Part shown: positions 24,541-36,650 of the stretch, piece by piece | Position numbering within the stretch: the stretch's first letter is position 1 | Layout of the letters: each line of letters starts with the position of its first letter | NCBI RefSeq assembly: GCF_000003815.2 | Contig: NC_049981.1 | Span: forward strand, 19,395,155 to 19,459,154 | DNA: 64,000 bases | Reading direction: 5' to 3' | From: Branchiostoma floridae | Taxonomy: Eukaryota; Chordata; Leptocardii; Amphioxiformes; Branchiostomatidae | Program-made: the position numbers and the translations under genes | The notes under the pieces: model-generated | The model's input: the letters and a program-made list of their open reading frames with translations, nothing else | Told to the model about the DNA's origin: nothing | Databases searched by the model: none

Positions 24541-25869
24541 ACGTATCGACGCGTATGTGTCAGGCATGGGAAACACGTGATAGGCAGCTGGGAAATGCCG
24601 TAAGCTGATCTTGTTAGGACTATCCCATTTAATATTTAAAGGCCGCTTGTGTATTGATTGTGTCGTGATATCAAATATGAAGTGCAAACGCGCCTGGAAG
24701 CGCTCACGTCTTCAGACAGCTATAAGGACTAATAATATTGCGCTGGTGCTAATATTACAATATCAAGAGAAAAATCGAAATAAAAAAAAGTATTTTCGCC
24801 AAAATTGTTGCCCTGAAATGTCTAGAGAGAACGTCCTATAGATGGCTCTTTGTAGTTACATCCGTTGAAGATATATTTTTAAGTCCGTTGGATTATGTGC
24901 ACACGTGCACACATGTGATGGCAACTCGTGAGTCAATGAGTCATCGGTTGATCGTTGTGACATTGGTAACGTTAAGTGACGGCAAAACAAAGAGTAAGAC
25001 AGTGTCTTTATTTGGTACGCATGTACTGCAGCAGAACTTTTCTCGAGTTTTGTAAAACAACAGCTTTTCTGGAACTGCACGGACCTTTTTCTTTTAAACT
25101 TTAGAAGAGGCTACATTGTGTAACTCAAGACGGAGTTGATGAATGTTGACTTTACCTACTAGATTTTTATTTTAGAACCACGTCAATGCCGAAGGACATG
25201 TACATAGGAATTTGCTTTATATTTTACAAATCACAAAGATTGTACAAAGTACCACATTGCCAATTGGTAATTTCTACATCTCCTAGTTGATTATGAAACC
25301 ATGCCATAACTACTTGACAGAGCTCTTATGCTCCTGCTGTTGATTTAACATGTAGTTGCTCTCATCTGCTGATGAACATACATTAGTTTATACATTTGAA
25401 TAACCAGCATACTTATTTTATGTACTATGGCACTATGTTAATCTTCTGTCATGATCACTTTCAATGATATGTCAATTGTTCTCATGTACTTCAGATAGCT
25501 TTATTTAACACAAATTCAAAAAGGGTTGTTCACATATCCGCTAGATTACAGTGCATGATTGAACACATCTAATGGCAAACTGTGCAACAATCAGAAATAT
25601 AGACGAGACGAAGGCTCTCATTGTCTGGGGACATACGTTATTGCTTTTTGATGTTAAATCTGCCAGCTTAAGCTAACAAAAATACATGAATTGCATGTCA
25701 CATGAAGCTTAGATTTTTTTTTAATGGATGGGGTGAATTTTTTTCTGTCCTAACAAATAAATTTCCATTTTGGGACAGAGGGACAGGTTCTGGAGACATG
25801 CCTGGCTGTAACACAAACCATCTGCCTTTGTCCGAAGCTACAGAATCAGTTACAGAAGATTCTTTTGCA
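24541..25869. other. Intergenic between the protease and FBXO7 genes
   Basis: No gene is seen. The right half should include the FBXO7 3' untranslated region on the minus strand; a TTTATT (AATAAA on the minus strand) occurs near 25500. The left part is upstream of the protease promoter. Confidence 0.45.
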
Positions 25870-28800
25870 CTAGAAGAATTTTGGCATGAAGCCGAACGAT
25901 GGTGATGGTCCCATCCTCCCCCTGCCGTCTCTCATGCCTCGACCTGGGATCACTTGGTGTTCTGGTAGCGGACCAATGGGATCAAACCGCGGTCCCAGGG
26001 GAGAGGGTCTGATCGGCTGGGACGGGCCAAACCCCCTCCCCATCCCAGGGGGAAAGAAAGCCCCAGGCATCCCGGGGGGATATCTGTCATAATCTCCTCC
26101 GATGAAGCCAGGGGGATATGTTGGGGGGAAGGAGTGGGGAGGGGTGGGAATGGCCCAGGGGGGCGGTGGTGGGTGGAAGGAACGCTGGTGGCGCATCCAC
26201 TCTCGGGCCTTCTTACGGTCTTGGTAGTGCTTCTTGTACAGCTGCAATGGAACAATCCATGCATTTAATAAGTCTTTTCTGTTTGTAAGTGCTATGAACT
26301 ACTATGATATCAGTATGTATAGTTGATAATATAAAAAGTCATGAAACAAAGAATGAAAAATTTAAACTGCATGTAGTCTTCTAGTTCATTACTTACCTCT
26401 TTCCAATCCAGGGTTGATGTTTTGTTTTTGATATCTAAAAAATACAGTTGGACAAAATTTAGAATTGTTTCATGCCAATCTATTAATATATTTGTTACAA
26501 TTCCATTGTTTCTTAATTCATTGATGAGAAAAGAATGGAAGGTCAAAATGCCAATTTAGCCAGGTAGAAAACCTAAAAATAATCCAAGAAATCCATTTTT
26601 TTAGAACTCAGTCCTACTGATGCAAATATCTGGAAACTGAAGCACCATTCTCACCTCCAAAGTCCCTGAGGTATCTGAATCTCCAGAGACTCTGGTCATT
26701 GGCAACACTGTGTAAGTCCTTACATACAGCAGACAGTCTGACCAGGCTTAACACATCCAGGTGCTGTAACACCATCAACTGGGGACAGATCAGATGGAGC
26801 AGGTTTAGTTTTTATATGGTCTAAAATTAAGCAAAGCCTATAATGGTTAAAAGAAAAGGATTTTAAGGCATACTCCAGACAAGTATCCTGTGTCCTGGTT
26901 CTGCTAATGATATATTTCTGAATCCCCAAACATTAAGGTATCGGCAACTTCTCATTGAAGTTGAACTAGGCAGCAGTTGCAATATACAGGACCAATATTC
27001 TGATACCTCTCTAAGTACCCTCCAGTCCAGATAAATTACAGTCAGGTGTAACATATTACATGTACATGTATATTGTGAACAACCATTGGACAAACTGATG
27101 CTGAGTAATTTAGTTAAAAAGTTAACATATACATTTGTATATGTATCTATTTATTGTTGTCAATCTACCATTTAAATGGCTGAACAAGTCACAGTGGGAG
27201 CATTTCCCAATTGCTCTTGCCATGGATACTATGGACACTTTCAAACTCCAACTCACCTGAATTTCTGCGGACAAGGCCAGAAGACCATGCAGTGCAGGGA
27301 GCCCCAGTACTATAAAAAAAGTCAAATTTGTTTAAATCTCATTCTGGGCCAAACAACCTAACTGTTATGACACAATCACACCTACATATAAAAGATACTA
27401 GCTTAGCAGCTGATGTTGCTCTTAGAATACTACGTAAGATAAGAAAATACTTACCCTGTCTCATGTCAGCCAGTAAGGGTTGAGCCACCGAATCCTTAAA
27501 CACTTTAGACAACTGGGGAAGGTTCTTGTAGACTCTATCAGGGTCTGAAGAGCAATTTGGAATCAATTAGTAGTAAAAAAAACAGGGCTGTCTCCAGTTT
27601 TTCAGTCCCACTCATTGCTTAGAAGTCCATGTTGTGGATTTTCATTTTATATAATCTGTCATTTTAAGCTCACTACTTTTTCATTAGTTTTGTGTCATGA
27701 AGTTCAGATTTTTTTGACGGACATGGTGAAAGTTTTGTCCATCCTTACAGGCACATTTCCATGCCAGGATGAAGGGACGGGACTTGGAGACAGCCCTGGA
27801 AAAACATATTAAATGTTTATATACAATAATCAATCATCTTAAGCTAAAAATGTAACTGAGCATGGCAATTGGCCACTACAATCAACTTCAATCACAGAGT
27901 TAGTTTCAAAGATGATGATGATGATTAAAATGTAGTTCTTCTGACCTTGTACATTGTGAAATGTGAAACTGTCAGTCTTCAGCTGGACCTGGTGGTGCAT
28001 GCTGGGATTACTCCCAGTAACCACACCTGTACATCAACATATCAAACACAAGTTATTAGCATTTTGCAGCTATGTTTAGCTGTTAAGCTTAATCAACATC
28101 AAAAGTCCCTATATCTATGTTGATTTGATCATATGGATGCCTACGTCTGCTACGTACCATGAACCATCAAGAGGGACCCCATAGGAACCATAGTGAGACC
28201 GCATGATGACCCCTCACAGGCCATGTGTCTGTAGGTCATCTTGTACATTCCTGGTGACTTCCACCCATTAGGAAGGGTAAAACCATTGATGCTCTCTTGG
28301 TCTTCTGGGGAAGATGGCTCCTGAGCATGAGAAAAATGGATGCATATAGATCAGTACTAGTACATACAAAACAAATGCCTGACCTCAACAATTCTAACAA
28401 AAATGTCAAAGAAATAGATATAATAATGTTCCAAGACATGAAAAATAAAGGGAAAGGTAAAAGAAGTCTGATAGCCATTTTGGCACCGTAAGGACAGTTG
28501 GTTGTTAAAAAACAGTGCCCTTTCCTATCCTTTCACTGTTTTCCAACTGAAATCAGGTGCCCATGTTTACACCAGGGTGGGGTGAAGAAAAGTGCATTTC
28601 CCAAGAACACAATGTCTAGCAAGGAATCTAACCCATAACATTTTTGTGTGTGTCTGTTAGCCTTGCCACTTGGTACTACAAAGGGGTCTGGTACCAGAAA
28701 GTTATTTTGAATCCAGAATCATTTTCTTGACAAACAACAGAAATATTTTTAATACCATCTTTCACTCTCACCTTTGCTGAAAATCCACTTTCCATCATAA

Positions 28801-29924
28801 GCACATGTAGCACCATACACAGCGCATCATGTCTGCTCTTCACATCATTGGCACGGTAGACTTGTTGTAGCACCAATGGCACAGAGTCCACCGTTGCTTC
28901 CCGACACAGCATTGGTTCTGAGGGGATCCCTCCCACCCCTGCACCCTCCATTGATAGGCTCACAGCTTCCTCTTCCTCAACATCCATCAGAACTTCTTTA
29001 TCTTGCCCATCTCCATCATTGACTGCTGATTCTTCTGTGTCTACCACCACAGTTTCTTTCTCATCCTTGTTAACAGGGTTTTTTGATAAAGCTTTGTCTG
29101 GGTCTGCCTTTGTTGTGTCAGATTTGCTTGTGGCTAGTTTGGTATCATTGCCACAGCTTGCAGCATGTTCTGTTTGCTTAGTGTTATCTGTTTCTTTTCT
29201 CAGTCCACAAGCTTGTTCTGAGGAGGAATGATCCTGGCCTTGTGGCTGAGCTCTGTGATTGGTGGAAGGCTGGGGGTGTTCTGGTGAGGAAGGATGCTGC
29301 CCTTGTTGCTGAGTGTTGTGATTGGTTGAAGGCTGGTCAACAGATGCTAGTAGGATGTGGATGAGGTCTCCGGAGACAATACCGAGATCAGAAAGGGGTT
29401 TGTCATCACCAAGCAGTGCATCTCGACCATTCAGGCTTATCTCAAATGGCATGTCATCTCTGAAAATAAACAAAGCCTGAATCAATCAGTTTCAGTCCAG
29501 ACCTTTTCTACTTTAAATATATCATAACTATATGAAAGAGAGAGCTACTCAAAGAAAAACTACTGATAATCTAGTCTCCTTCACAGAATCCCAGCAGTGC
29601 TGGCTTTTATTTTATGAGCAGAGTGCAGGTCCACAACTTTCAACATTAGCTAAGGTTCTCTTATGCAGGGAGACGGAGTATCTGTGTAGAATCTCCCGCT
29701 CCCTGCATTAGAGAACCTTAGCCAATGTTGATAATCACAAACCAGCACTCCCTGCCTCCCCCCCCCCCCCCAAAAAAAAGCTAGCACTACTAGACAACTT
29801 ACCCGAGTCCATACTGCTCCCCCAGGACAGGAGCCAGCAGGGTTCTGAGCGTGCCCAGGGTGTGGCAGTCCTGTCCCACATCCACCCGGGTCTTCTGTCC
29901 ACTGATCTTCACTCGTAGCTTCAT
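25870..29924 (-). CDS. FBXO7: F-box only protein 7
   Basis: Nine coding exons join in phase to 576 residues: 29924-29803, 29459-28772, 28320-28158, 28026-27946, 27544-27455, 27309-27257, 26778-26655, 26434-26397 and 26241-25870. Residues 1-80 are a ubiquitin-like domain (MKLRVKISGQKTRVDV ... IVSGDLIHILL). A long acidic Ser/Glu-rich linker follows. The FP (PI31-like) dimerisation domain starts near SEPMLCREATVDSV and runs through EGSSCGLTMVPMGSL. The F-box is in exons 6-7 (LMVLQHLDVLSLVRLSAVC, then LWRFRYLRDFG). The C-terminus is proline- and arginine-rich with the FBXO7 signature PRFDPIGPLP and IPGRG. It is a substrate receptor of SCF (SKP1-CUL1) ubiquitin ligase that also binds the proteasome regulator PI31. 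Human FBXO7 is 522 residues; the extra length is in the linker. Splice sites are canonical. Start chosen because it opens the UBL and follows an acceptor closely. Confidence 0.95.
29641..29730. repeat. Short inverted repeat in FBXO7 intron 1
   Basis: Arms of about 32 bases (CAACATTAGCTAAGGTTCTC and its inverse GAGAACCTTAGCCAATGTTG, each extended by TTATGCAGGGAG or ATTAGAG variants) enclose about 26 bases. About 30 of 32 positions pair. It could be a miniature transposon or a hairpin-forming relic. It lies about 180 bases after exon 2's acceptor side. A poly-C run follows at about 29758-29770. Confidence 0.7.
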
Positions 29925-30616
29925 TCTCACTCCTGTGCTGTATGTGTACATCATTATCATGATAGATTGTTATAAGAACTTTATGTCATATCGGATTGCA
30001 ATAACTTTGGCCTATGAACTGTCATATAATTAGAGTGTTAATTCGGTAGATCATAGGGAGGTGTGGCTTGCATAAATTACCTTGAAAGTTGAGCACTGGT
30101 TGGTGACAAGTCATGGATTTGTGTGAGCAAAATTCCATAGGGGAGTAGTCATGCGAGTCAAGACCCTGCATCCCAGGTATGCGAAGTTAGTCTCTCTGTT
30201 AGTTGTTTAGATTGTTAGGTAAATCTATCGATAAAGTAAACATCGTGATAGAGTAAGGAATAAGGGAACAAACACGACAGTGGTCGAAGTGGCTTGGCAC
30301 TATGTCGTCCAAACTGCGCACAGTGATAGACGCCAAGAGCCAAGCACCTAAACATTGCAACATCATAAATGTGATGTGCTAATGTGAGAAGAACAAAACG
30401 AGAAGACGAGACCGGGGAGGCGTGGTACCTCTAGAGTTGAGATGTTTTTCTTGTTCTTATTATTATGAAACAACAACGTCATGATTGAGCGACGGCAACC
30501 GCCCCCCTCCCCAACGCAGCAGGCTGGCTAAAATGCTCCATGAACGATGTAACAATTATTCTAACAGGTTAGAAACGAACAATATAACACTAGCGATCAC
30601 TTTGAATTCTTCTTAC

Positions 30617-30720
30617 CTCAAAGAATCGTCATATGCGGGAACTACGCAGACGTTTATTTTCTGATAGTCATTTCGGGTGTTGGCAGTCCGCCATCTTTGT
30701 GTCACGGGGTCAATGGCGCG
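30617..30720 (-). promoter_or_regulatory. FBXO7 non-coding first exon with YY1-type element
   Basis: A donor CTTTGAG|GTAAGA ends a probable untranslated exon at 30617 on the minus strand. The FBXO7 start codon at 29924 is preceded by ACACATACAG, a fitting acceptor. Within the exon AAAGATGGCGGAC (minus strand, around 30687-30699) matches the YY1 site typical of TATA-less housekeeping promoters near the transcription start. The transcription start itself is not defined. Confidence 0.5.
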
Positions 30721-32394
30721 GTCCACTTTTTCACAGGGGCGTCTGATGCATTGAAAGATGGATTGTAAATGCAACGTAACCATCATCTGTAGTGAACAAA
30801 GATATATATCTGTGATTGGTCTGAAAATGACATTTACTGCTAGCATGATGGAAAGTGTAAGGTCGGTGGTAGTCTGACAAACTAATAATGACGTCATAAA
30901 TAGACGTAAACGCTTTCAACTTTGACCTTAGCGTCATTACCTGGTCACTACCATTACCAACATCATCATCACCATCTAGTAGTTCTACATCTGCAGTCGT
31001 GCAACTGACATCAGAAAATCTTTGTTTTCTTCTATTTGTTCAACTGTGCCTTGAATTTAGCAAGCTCCCTAAGCTACCTGGACATTTTGTGCCTGAGCTG
31101 AGGTCTGTCTCAGCCGTACTACTAAGTAGATTTGTCACGATAGTGTCGTCCTTTGCGGGCCTGGTAACGTCATCTACTGGAGCCCCATACTACAATCTCC
31201 AAGGTTTACACCATGTGAAACTCATTGATAGAATCAATGAACGTTCCGAAAAGTCACTGTTTATGCCAATGCACATTCTGTCAGAGTTCTGCCGCACAAG
31301 AAAACAAGCCCAGGGCTCTTAAAATCACCCTCAATGAAAACTTGCTTTATTTCAGAAGATTTCCTGCTATGGTGTTACGGAGGTCTGGGCCTTCTGTTAC
31401 TACTAAATTTCTAGGTAGTACTCAGTAGTAGTAGCTTGATGAACTCTCAGAACTTATTTGTCGTTCAGCACCAAGGACAGGTACCGGCATGCAACGTTAA
31501 ATCGGGTATCTCGCTGAACCGCACCAAATTGCGAACAGTCGCAAATTGGCGCCAATGTGCCGCCTTAAATCGCGCTTTTTCGAAAATTAAAAAAAAATCT
31601 CAATTACCAAGATGGCACAAATAGCTTTGTGATTCCCGGTGATGTCCAATCAAGTTATCTTGTATTGAAGCTGAGAATGTGACATTCCATGCATGTCCAT
31701 GGCTCATCGTAGTTTCATATGCAAATGCGACATATGTCATGTCAGTGTGACCGCAAGGGAAAATTCGTACAAATTCGCAAATTTTCCAGCGCAAGTTGGC
31801 GTAGTCCAGTGATTCCCCTATTAGAGTGTTAAATCATAGAAATATTTTTCATGCATTCGTCCCTGCAGTACCAAAGTCACGACTAGTGCTATATATGTTT
31901 GTAAAATCGGGCCAATATCATCATAATCAACTTAAGGCGATGCAACAGTTTGACAAGCGTGCAGTGCACACATTCGTCTTCGGCTGCTCCCACGGAAGCA
32001 CTGGAGTAAAACGCCATCCTGCGGCTCATGAATGAAAATCTCGTCTTACGGAGGATCCAAACTTAACATCCTACGTTCAGCAGCATCATAGGGCTCATGG
32101 CCATTACAATGCGCTAATGACGACAGGACTGTGAATACATGTAACGTTACATGTAATAAGTTTCTTTCTCCACTTCAAACCACGCATTCAGACTTGATTG
32201 CCTCGCATTCTTGCTGATTGGTGAATCCACCCACGTGATTGGTCAGTCTAATAAATGCGCGAAGATAATGATGTTCCTAGAATCTTGCACAGAAAATTCC
32301 CGGAAGGGTTGAAAACAACTGCTATTCGATAAAACACCCAGTTGAGCGTGAATTGTTGGCGTTAGCATTAATTACAAAGTTTGAAGAATGATAT
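30721..32394. other. Intergenic, no gene seen
   Basis: Only short frames. A CG-containing patch at 31500-31600 (repeated GCAAATTGGCGCC-like words) resembles a phrase at 38480-38560 and is probably a dispersed repeat. I found no exon series. Confidence 0.35.
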
Positions 32395-32520
32395 GAGGGC
32401 ATGGTAGTGCCATATCCCTTTTCAGGATTGTTATCCACCATGTCTAGGGCATGATAATGGTAGGCGAAGCCAATTCCTCTCCCTCTACCCAAGGAGGTTT
32501 TCAACCTCCTTGCTCTACGG
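32395..32520 (-). mobile_element. 3' fragment of a tRNA-derived SINE
   Basis: Contains ACCATGTCTAGGGCATGATA, the inverse of a phrase found in the 3' halves of the SINEs at 51536 (TAGACACGATGGGCAAC) and 52313. The tRNA-like head is absent. Confidence 0.45.
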
Positions 32521-33225
32521 CATATTACCTCACTAGCCGAAGTCAGGTAGCCATTTTACATCTGGTGCCTTTTCCAAGGACGCGACGTGAAGACATCCAA
32601 CGTTTCAGAGTAGTATATATCACCATTTTGGCGAGTTATCTCATGTGAAGCCAAGCATCAGAAGACCAGTTCTCTTTCTGTAAGGCTGGACTAACAATAC
32701 TGAAAAGTACGCCGTTTATTGATCATGTGCACTAATTACGTTGAAAAGAGCACCACTGTCTCTACGTGTCAGGCATGGGTGTATAAGGTAACAGTCAAGT
32801 TCATGCCCTGCATGCAATCAAACCCACTTCAAAAGACTTGAAAGGGATCTGCGGACGACGTTTGAATTATGTATGACGATCATTAATTTGGAACACCGGG
32901 GGGAAGATAACTTAGTTGTTACACTTCCTCCCATGTAAACTTGTTATGAAACCATAAACCTGGTTACGTTGTGGAAGTTGTTTTATCTCTGTAGTTACCA
33001 TTGGTGTCACACCTGATGTTCTAAAATGTTATACGAAAACAGCAAAAGCAAAATAGATTTTGGTAGCTGGGATGGTTTTGATGTATTCCTGAAAAGCCTA
33101 CTACTCATACATCGTCAGACTGAACATCTGTCTACGTCTGACACGTAAGGACCTTTGCCCATGGACTAGGAAAATCATTGTTTTGTTTCCAATTACGGGT
33201 CTAAAAAAGTAGTGTCGCGATGAAA
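32521..33225. other. Intergenic, no feature recognised
   Basis: No gene, tandem array or clear inverted repeat is visible. Confidence 0.3.
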
Positions 33226-33280
33226 TGACCATTGGCCATGTGCTACGGATGGAGGACAACGGGATGCCAAAGTTACCCTA
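33226..33280 (+). pseudogene. Non-LTR retrotransposon relic (3' end of RT ORF)
   Basis: The plus strand encodes GHVLRMEDNGMPK, a phrase typical of the region after the reverse transcriptase in many non-LTR retrotransposons, where W.GH..RM.D.R.P is common. Nothing else of the element is recognisable nearby, so this is a short decayed fragment. Confidence 0.4.
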
Positions 33281-34489
33281 TAAAACACAGAGTATACAAC
33301 AGATTCTTCATTTTCGTTCTTTCACATCTTTTTCTTTGACTTACGCTATACACTTTGCAACTTACGGCATATATTTACTCGTACGATTTATAGCATGGTT
33401 GAAAACATTTTTGATACGGACGAGACTTGATGCGCGCGCGGATGCCATTCGGGAATTGTATCAAAATGGCCTCACCACCGCAATTTTGGGATAATCCGCC
33501 GCAAACCGCAAGAACGTCAAAAAATGATTAACGCGGGCCAACGTCAACGGAAGACAGCGCGGTTCGACAGAGGAAGTGTCACAAGCTGTTCCCTGTGAGC
33601 CGACGAAGATGTATGGTGACAGATGGTGTGTAAGGCTCTGCCGCAAAACGAAAGCGTATTGTCAAGATTCAAGAAACTTATGACAGAGGTCATTGACCTT
33701 CTCGGCAAGTACAGAGAGCCAGATTGAACGCCCGTTTCTATGAAACTGTATACGCGCACGCCTTTGTGTTTTACCGCCTCGGTGTAGATCACAAGCTATA
33801 GATTATAAGTTTCTCAGTTATTATTAGTTTTAGATTAAAGTCGAAACATCACCCGCCAGCATTGTGACCTTTGTCTCACATACTTTGAGGTCTTTTCTTT
33901 ATTACTTCTGACTTTCTTATAGTCCACAAGACGGCATGTGACCTTTTGAGGCGGTATTTGTGCCTTTGTAGACATCAACAGCCTTATTTCATTCTAGATT
34001 CTCTACCTCGGACCTGCAGCGTCACGTTGTTTTAAGACTGCCATCTCTATGGATTTCGTTTAAAGTTAAAACGACCATAAAGTTTTGAGCATCAGCTCGT
34101 GTAAAACAATTAAGATGTGCGTCATAGTGCCCATCTACAGACGCGTTTCTCTTGTTTAAGGTCATCTTGTCGTTTTGAAGGGGCTTTACTTTCCTCTCAA
34201 GTGTGGCACTTAAGCCTCGACTTCCACAGCGGCAAGTTTGCATGGTCTATCAACTGCGGACTGGAATACTCCCAAGAATTCCTATCTTAGGCAACAGCAA
34301 GTAACTCTTTCGTATGACATCAGAACAGCATAAAAAAATAAAATCGAGTCAAACAATTGCAACGGATACTATGCAAGGAATAGAGTTGTACATTATCTAC
34401 GTAACTAAAGCACCTGGCTACGTGGTAACAGTAATTGCCTGCATGTAATGCGCAGGTTTAGTTTTCAGTAGCGTGGAATGTGTGGAAGC
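33281..34489. other. Intergenic, no feature recognised
   Basis: A GC-rich patch at 33430-33550 has a short open frame without recognisable similarity. No other structure is seen. Confidence 0.3.
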
Positions 34490-35090
34490 TGGGGCTTTTC
34501 GGCGCTGTATCTCCAGAACGGATCATGCGATCGCAATGATTTTTGGTACATGGATGGGGGGCTGTTGCTTGACGGCCAGGTGTGATTTTGGGTCTCCTGG
34601 CATTTGAACTTGACACTAAAGGGTGCATTTTTTGTGTTTTTTTGGAGTTTTCAGCGCTGTATCTCCTGGACGAATGGCACTAAGGCCACGATTTTTGGTG
34701 TATGGGTGGGGGGTTGTTGCCTGCTGCTTAGGATAGATTTTGGGTCTTTTCGTGTTTGAACTTGACACGGCAGGTCGAATTATGTGTCCGGGAGGGGTTT
34801 TTCCAGCGTTGTATCTTCTGAACGGATGGTGCGGGCGCAATGATATTTAGCACATGTGTTGGTGGTTGAATAATTCTCAATTTTGATTTTGTCGCTCTTG
34901 TTGCCTGTTTGAACTTGACACTGCAGGTTACATTTTGTGCAGGCACGGCGCGTGCGCTGTATCTCCAGAACGCAATGTGCCATTGTGTTGCTATTTGGTA
35001 CATGGGTTGGAGGTGGTGCCCTGATGGTCAGGTATGAATTTGTATCTCCTTCTGTTTGAACTTGACACTGTAGGCTGATGCTGTTTTTTG
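34490..35090. repeat. Degenerate ~150-bp tandem array, four units
   Basis: The landmark GCTGTATCTCC (variants GTTGTATCTTC) recurs at 34504, 34656, 34808 and 34956, giving periods of 152, 152 and 148 bp. Each unit runs through a GAACGGATGGTGC-like phrase, a TTTGGTACATGGG-like phrase, then a TTTGAACTTGACACT-like phrase. Related single phrases occur near 57100 and 63840 and, inverted, near 35890-35960. This is therefore a dispersed family with a local tandem expansion. Confidence 0.7.
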
Positions 35091-35608
35091 GTTGGGGCAG
35101 GTCCACTAACATCTGCTTGGTTGTGAACACAGATGACGGGTTTGTGTGGCTGTTTGAGTGACAGGTCTAATTTTAGATATCCTGTGGAACAGCTAATGCT
35201 GAGGAACAGATGATAGGTCTGCTTGGTTGTGATCACAGTTGATGGGTTTGGGCTGCGATCAGGTGATGTTGTTGTTATTCCCTGTGTATCTGGTTAGAAG
35301 GCTGTCACTTTCAGTGTACAGGTTACGTATCACACCGGTGGCTTCTGTTCTAAGAGTGCTTGTATGTTTGACAAGTTGACAAGTTTTGACAAGTTTTGAC
35401 AAGTTTTATTGCAACATGTACGACATAGCAGCTGATAGCTGAATTGCGTCGACATTCACATAATACAAACAGCTGTAGTAAAAAAAAACGGGCACACTAT
35501 TAAAAACTTTACATAATGTCCTACAAGCAATTCTTAACTAGAATTTTCAGTCCTATACAAATCTGTGTCTATACTTGTGATGCGAGGTTATGAGCGTATT
35601 TGGTCATC
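35091..35608. repeat. Decayed continuation of the array plus a short GACAAGTTTT repeat
   Basis: Scattered similarity to the 150-bp units continues to about 35270. At about 35370-35412 GACAAGTT(TT) is repeated four times. Confidence 0.45.
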
Positions 35609-35680
35609 ATGGGGAAACGCAAGAAGATACGAGTTTCTAAGGTGGAGGAGAAGGAGATAGAGCGTCAGCGTAAGAGAGTG
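35609..35680 (+). CDS. Possible 5' exon or ORF start, basic peptide (MGKRKKIRV...)
   Basis: TCATCATGGGG gives a fair start context. Twenty-four codons encode MGKRKKIRVSKVEEKEIERQ plus RKRV, then GTATGT, a donor-like sequence. Read-through would end three codons later. The strongly basic, charged N-terminus resembles openings of transposon polyproteins such as Helitrons, and it sits directly after a tandem array of a dispersed repeat. No downstream exon was found. It may be the truncated 5' end of a mobile-element gene. Confidence 0.25.
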
Positions 35681-35864
35681 GTATGTGTATGATTTTTTTT
35701 TAGATTATGCATGCCCTTGTACTTGTTGTCTATTGTACTCATAGTCATATGTGATGCTGTATGATTGTGCTTGTTTGTACCTTGTTTTGATGTATACGTT
35801 TATCATAGGAGTTGGTATTTATATAGGGTAAATGGTTGGGATGTACCAAAGTCACACACTAAGG

Positions 35865-36060
35865 GGCCGCAAATCGACCTTGACCTTCGTCCTCCCAACA
35901 CCTATCCACATACCAAATATCATTACCATCAATCCAGCGACTCTACAGTTATGCTGACCACAAATATCCAAAAACACCCACACAACCACACACACACAGA
36001 CAGACCAAAAACTAAGTGCAGGGGACATGTACAAACCATGAGACATTAAAACAAGGTAAG
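35865..36060. repeat. Dispersed repeat fragment, inverted relative to the 150-bp array
   Basis: Contains CACATACCAAATATCATTACCATCAATCC, in key part ACCAAATATCATTACCATC, followed by a CCACACA-rich tail. Inverted, it matches the GGTAATGAT-TTTGGTA phrase of the 34490-35090 units. Confidence 0.4.
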
Positions 36061-36650
36061 TGTATGATTGCTAGACAATCATACATGTAAATTTAATCAT
36101 CATTGACATTTGCCAACTACTACAACAACCAGAACGCTACCAATTGCTAGCCATTAAAACAAAGTTACACAGCCGACAAAGCCACAAATACACAATAGCT
36201 CAACAAACACCCATTACATTTCATGTAGGTCTGAGGTCTACGAACTCTTGTTTTGCACAGTCTCGAGGTAGATTTTAAGCTGTACAATATTGATAGGAGA
36301 CACAACGAGGAGCTGTATGTCTAATGCATGTATTGTTATGTTAAACGTTATATCCTCAAGTAGTTTTATGACTTTTTGAAAAGAAAATACCTGACAGCTT
36401 GTGGTATCTTTGATTGCGCCGCATTGCGCATTAGATTTAGAATCTGCAGGGAACGTCATCCACAACATTTACATACTGCGGCCACATATGGCAGCCCAAG
36501 CCGCTTACCCGGCTGCCATTATTCCCATGATAGTACGTTCAGGTGGCACGGCTTTTAGAAAGGTTATCAACAGACAATAGGGAGGGCCAGCATACGCCAA
36601 GGATAGCGCCCAGACGTATCGAGTCATTTTCATGAAAATAAGGAAAGCGA
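36061..36650. other. Intergenic, no feature recognised
   Basis: Short frames only. No repeat or gene is established. Confidence 0.3.

Noticed and set aside
24541-24840. Plus-strand gene starting from the protease promoter region
   Set aside because: Only a 76-codon basic frame without similarity; no exon series found.
28676-28771. Continuation of FBXO7 exon 2 past 28772
   Set aside because: A strong donor AAAG|GTGAGAG lies at 28772 and the next exon joins in phase with FBXO7-like sequence; the read-through is intron.
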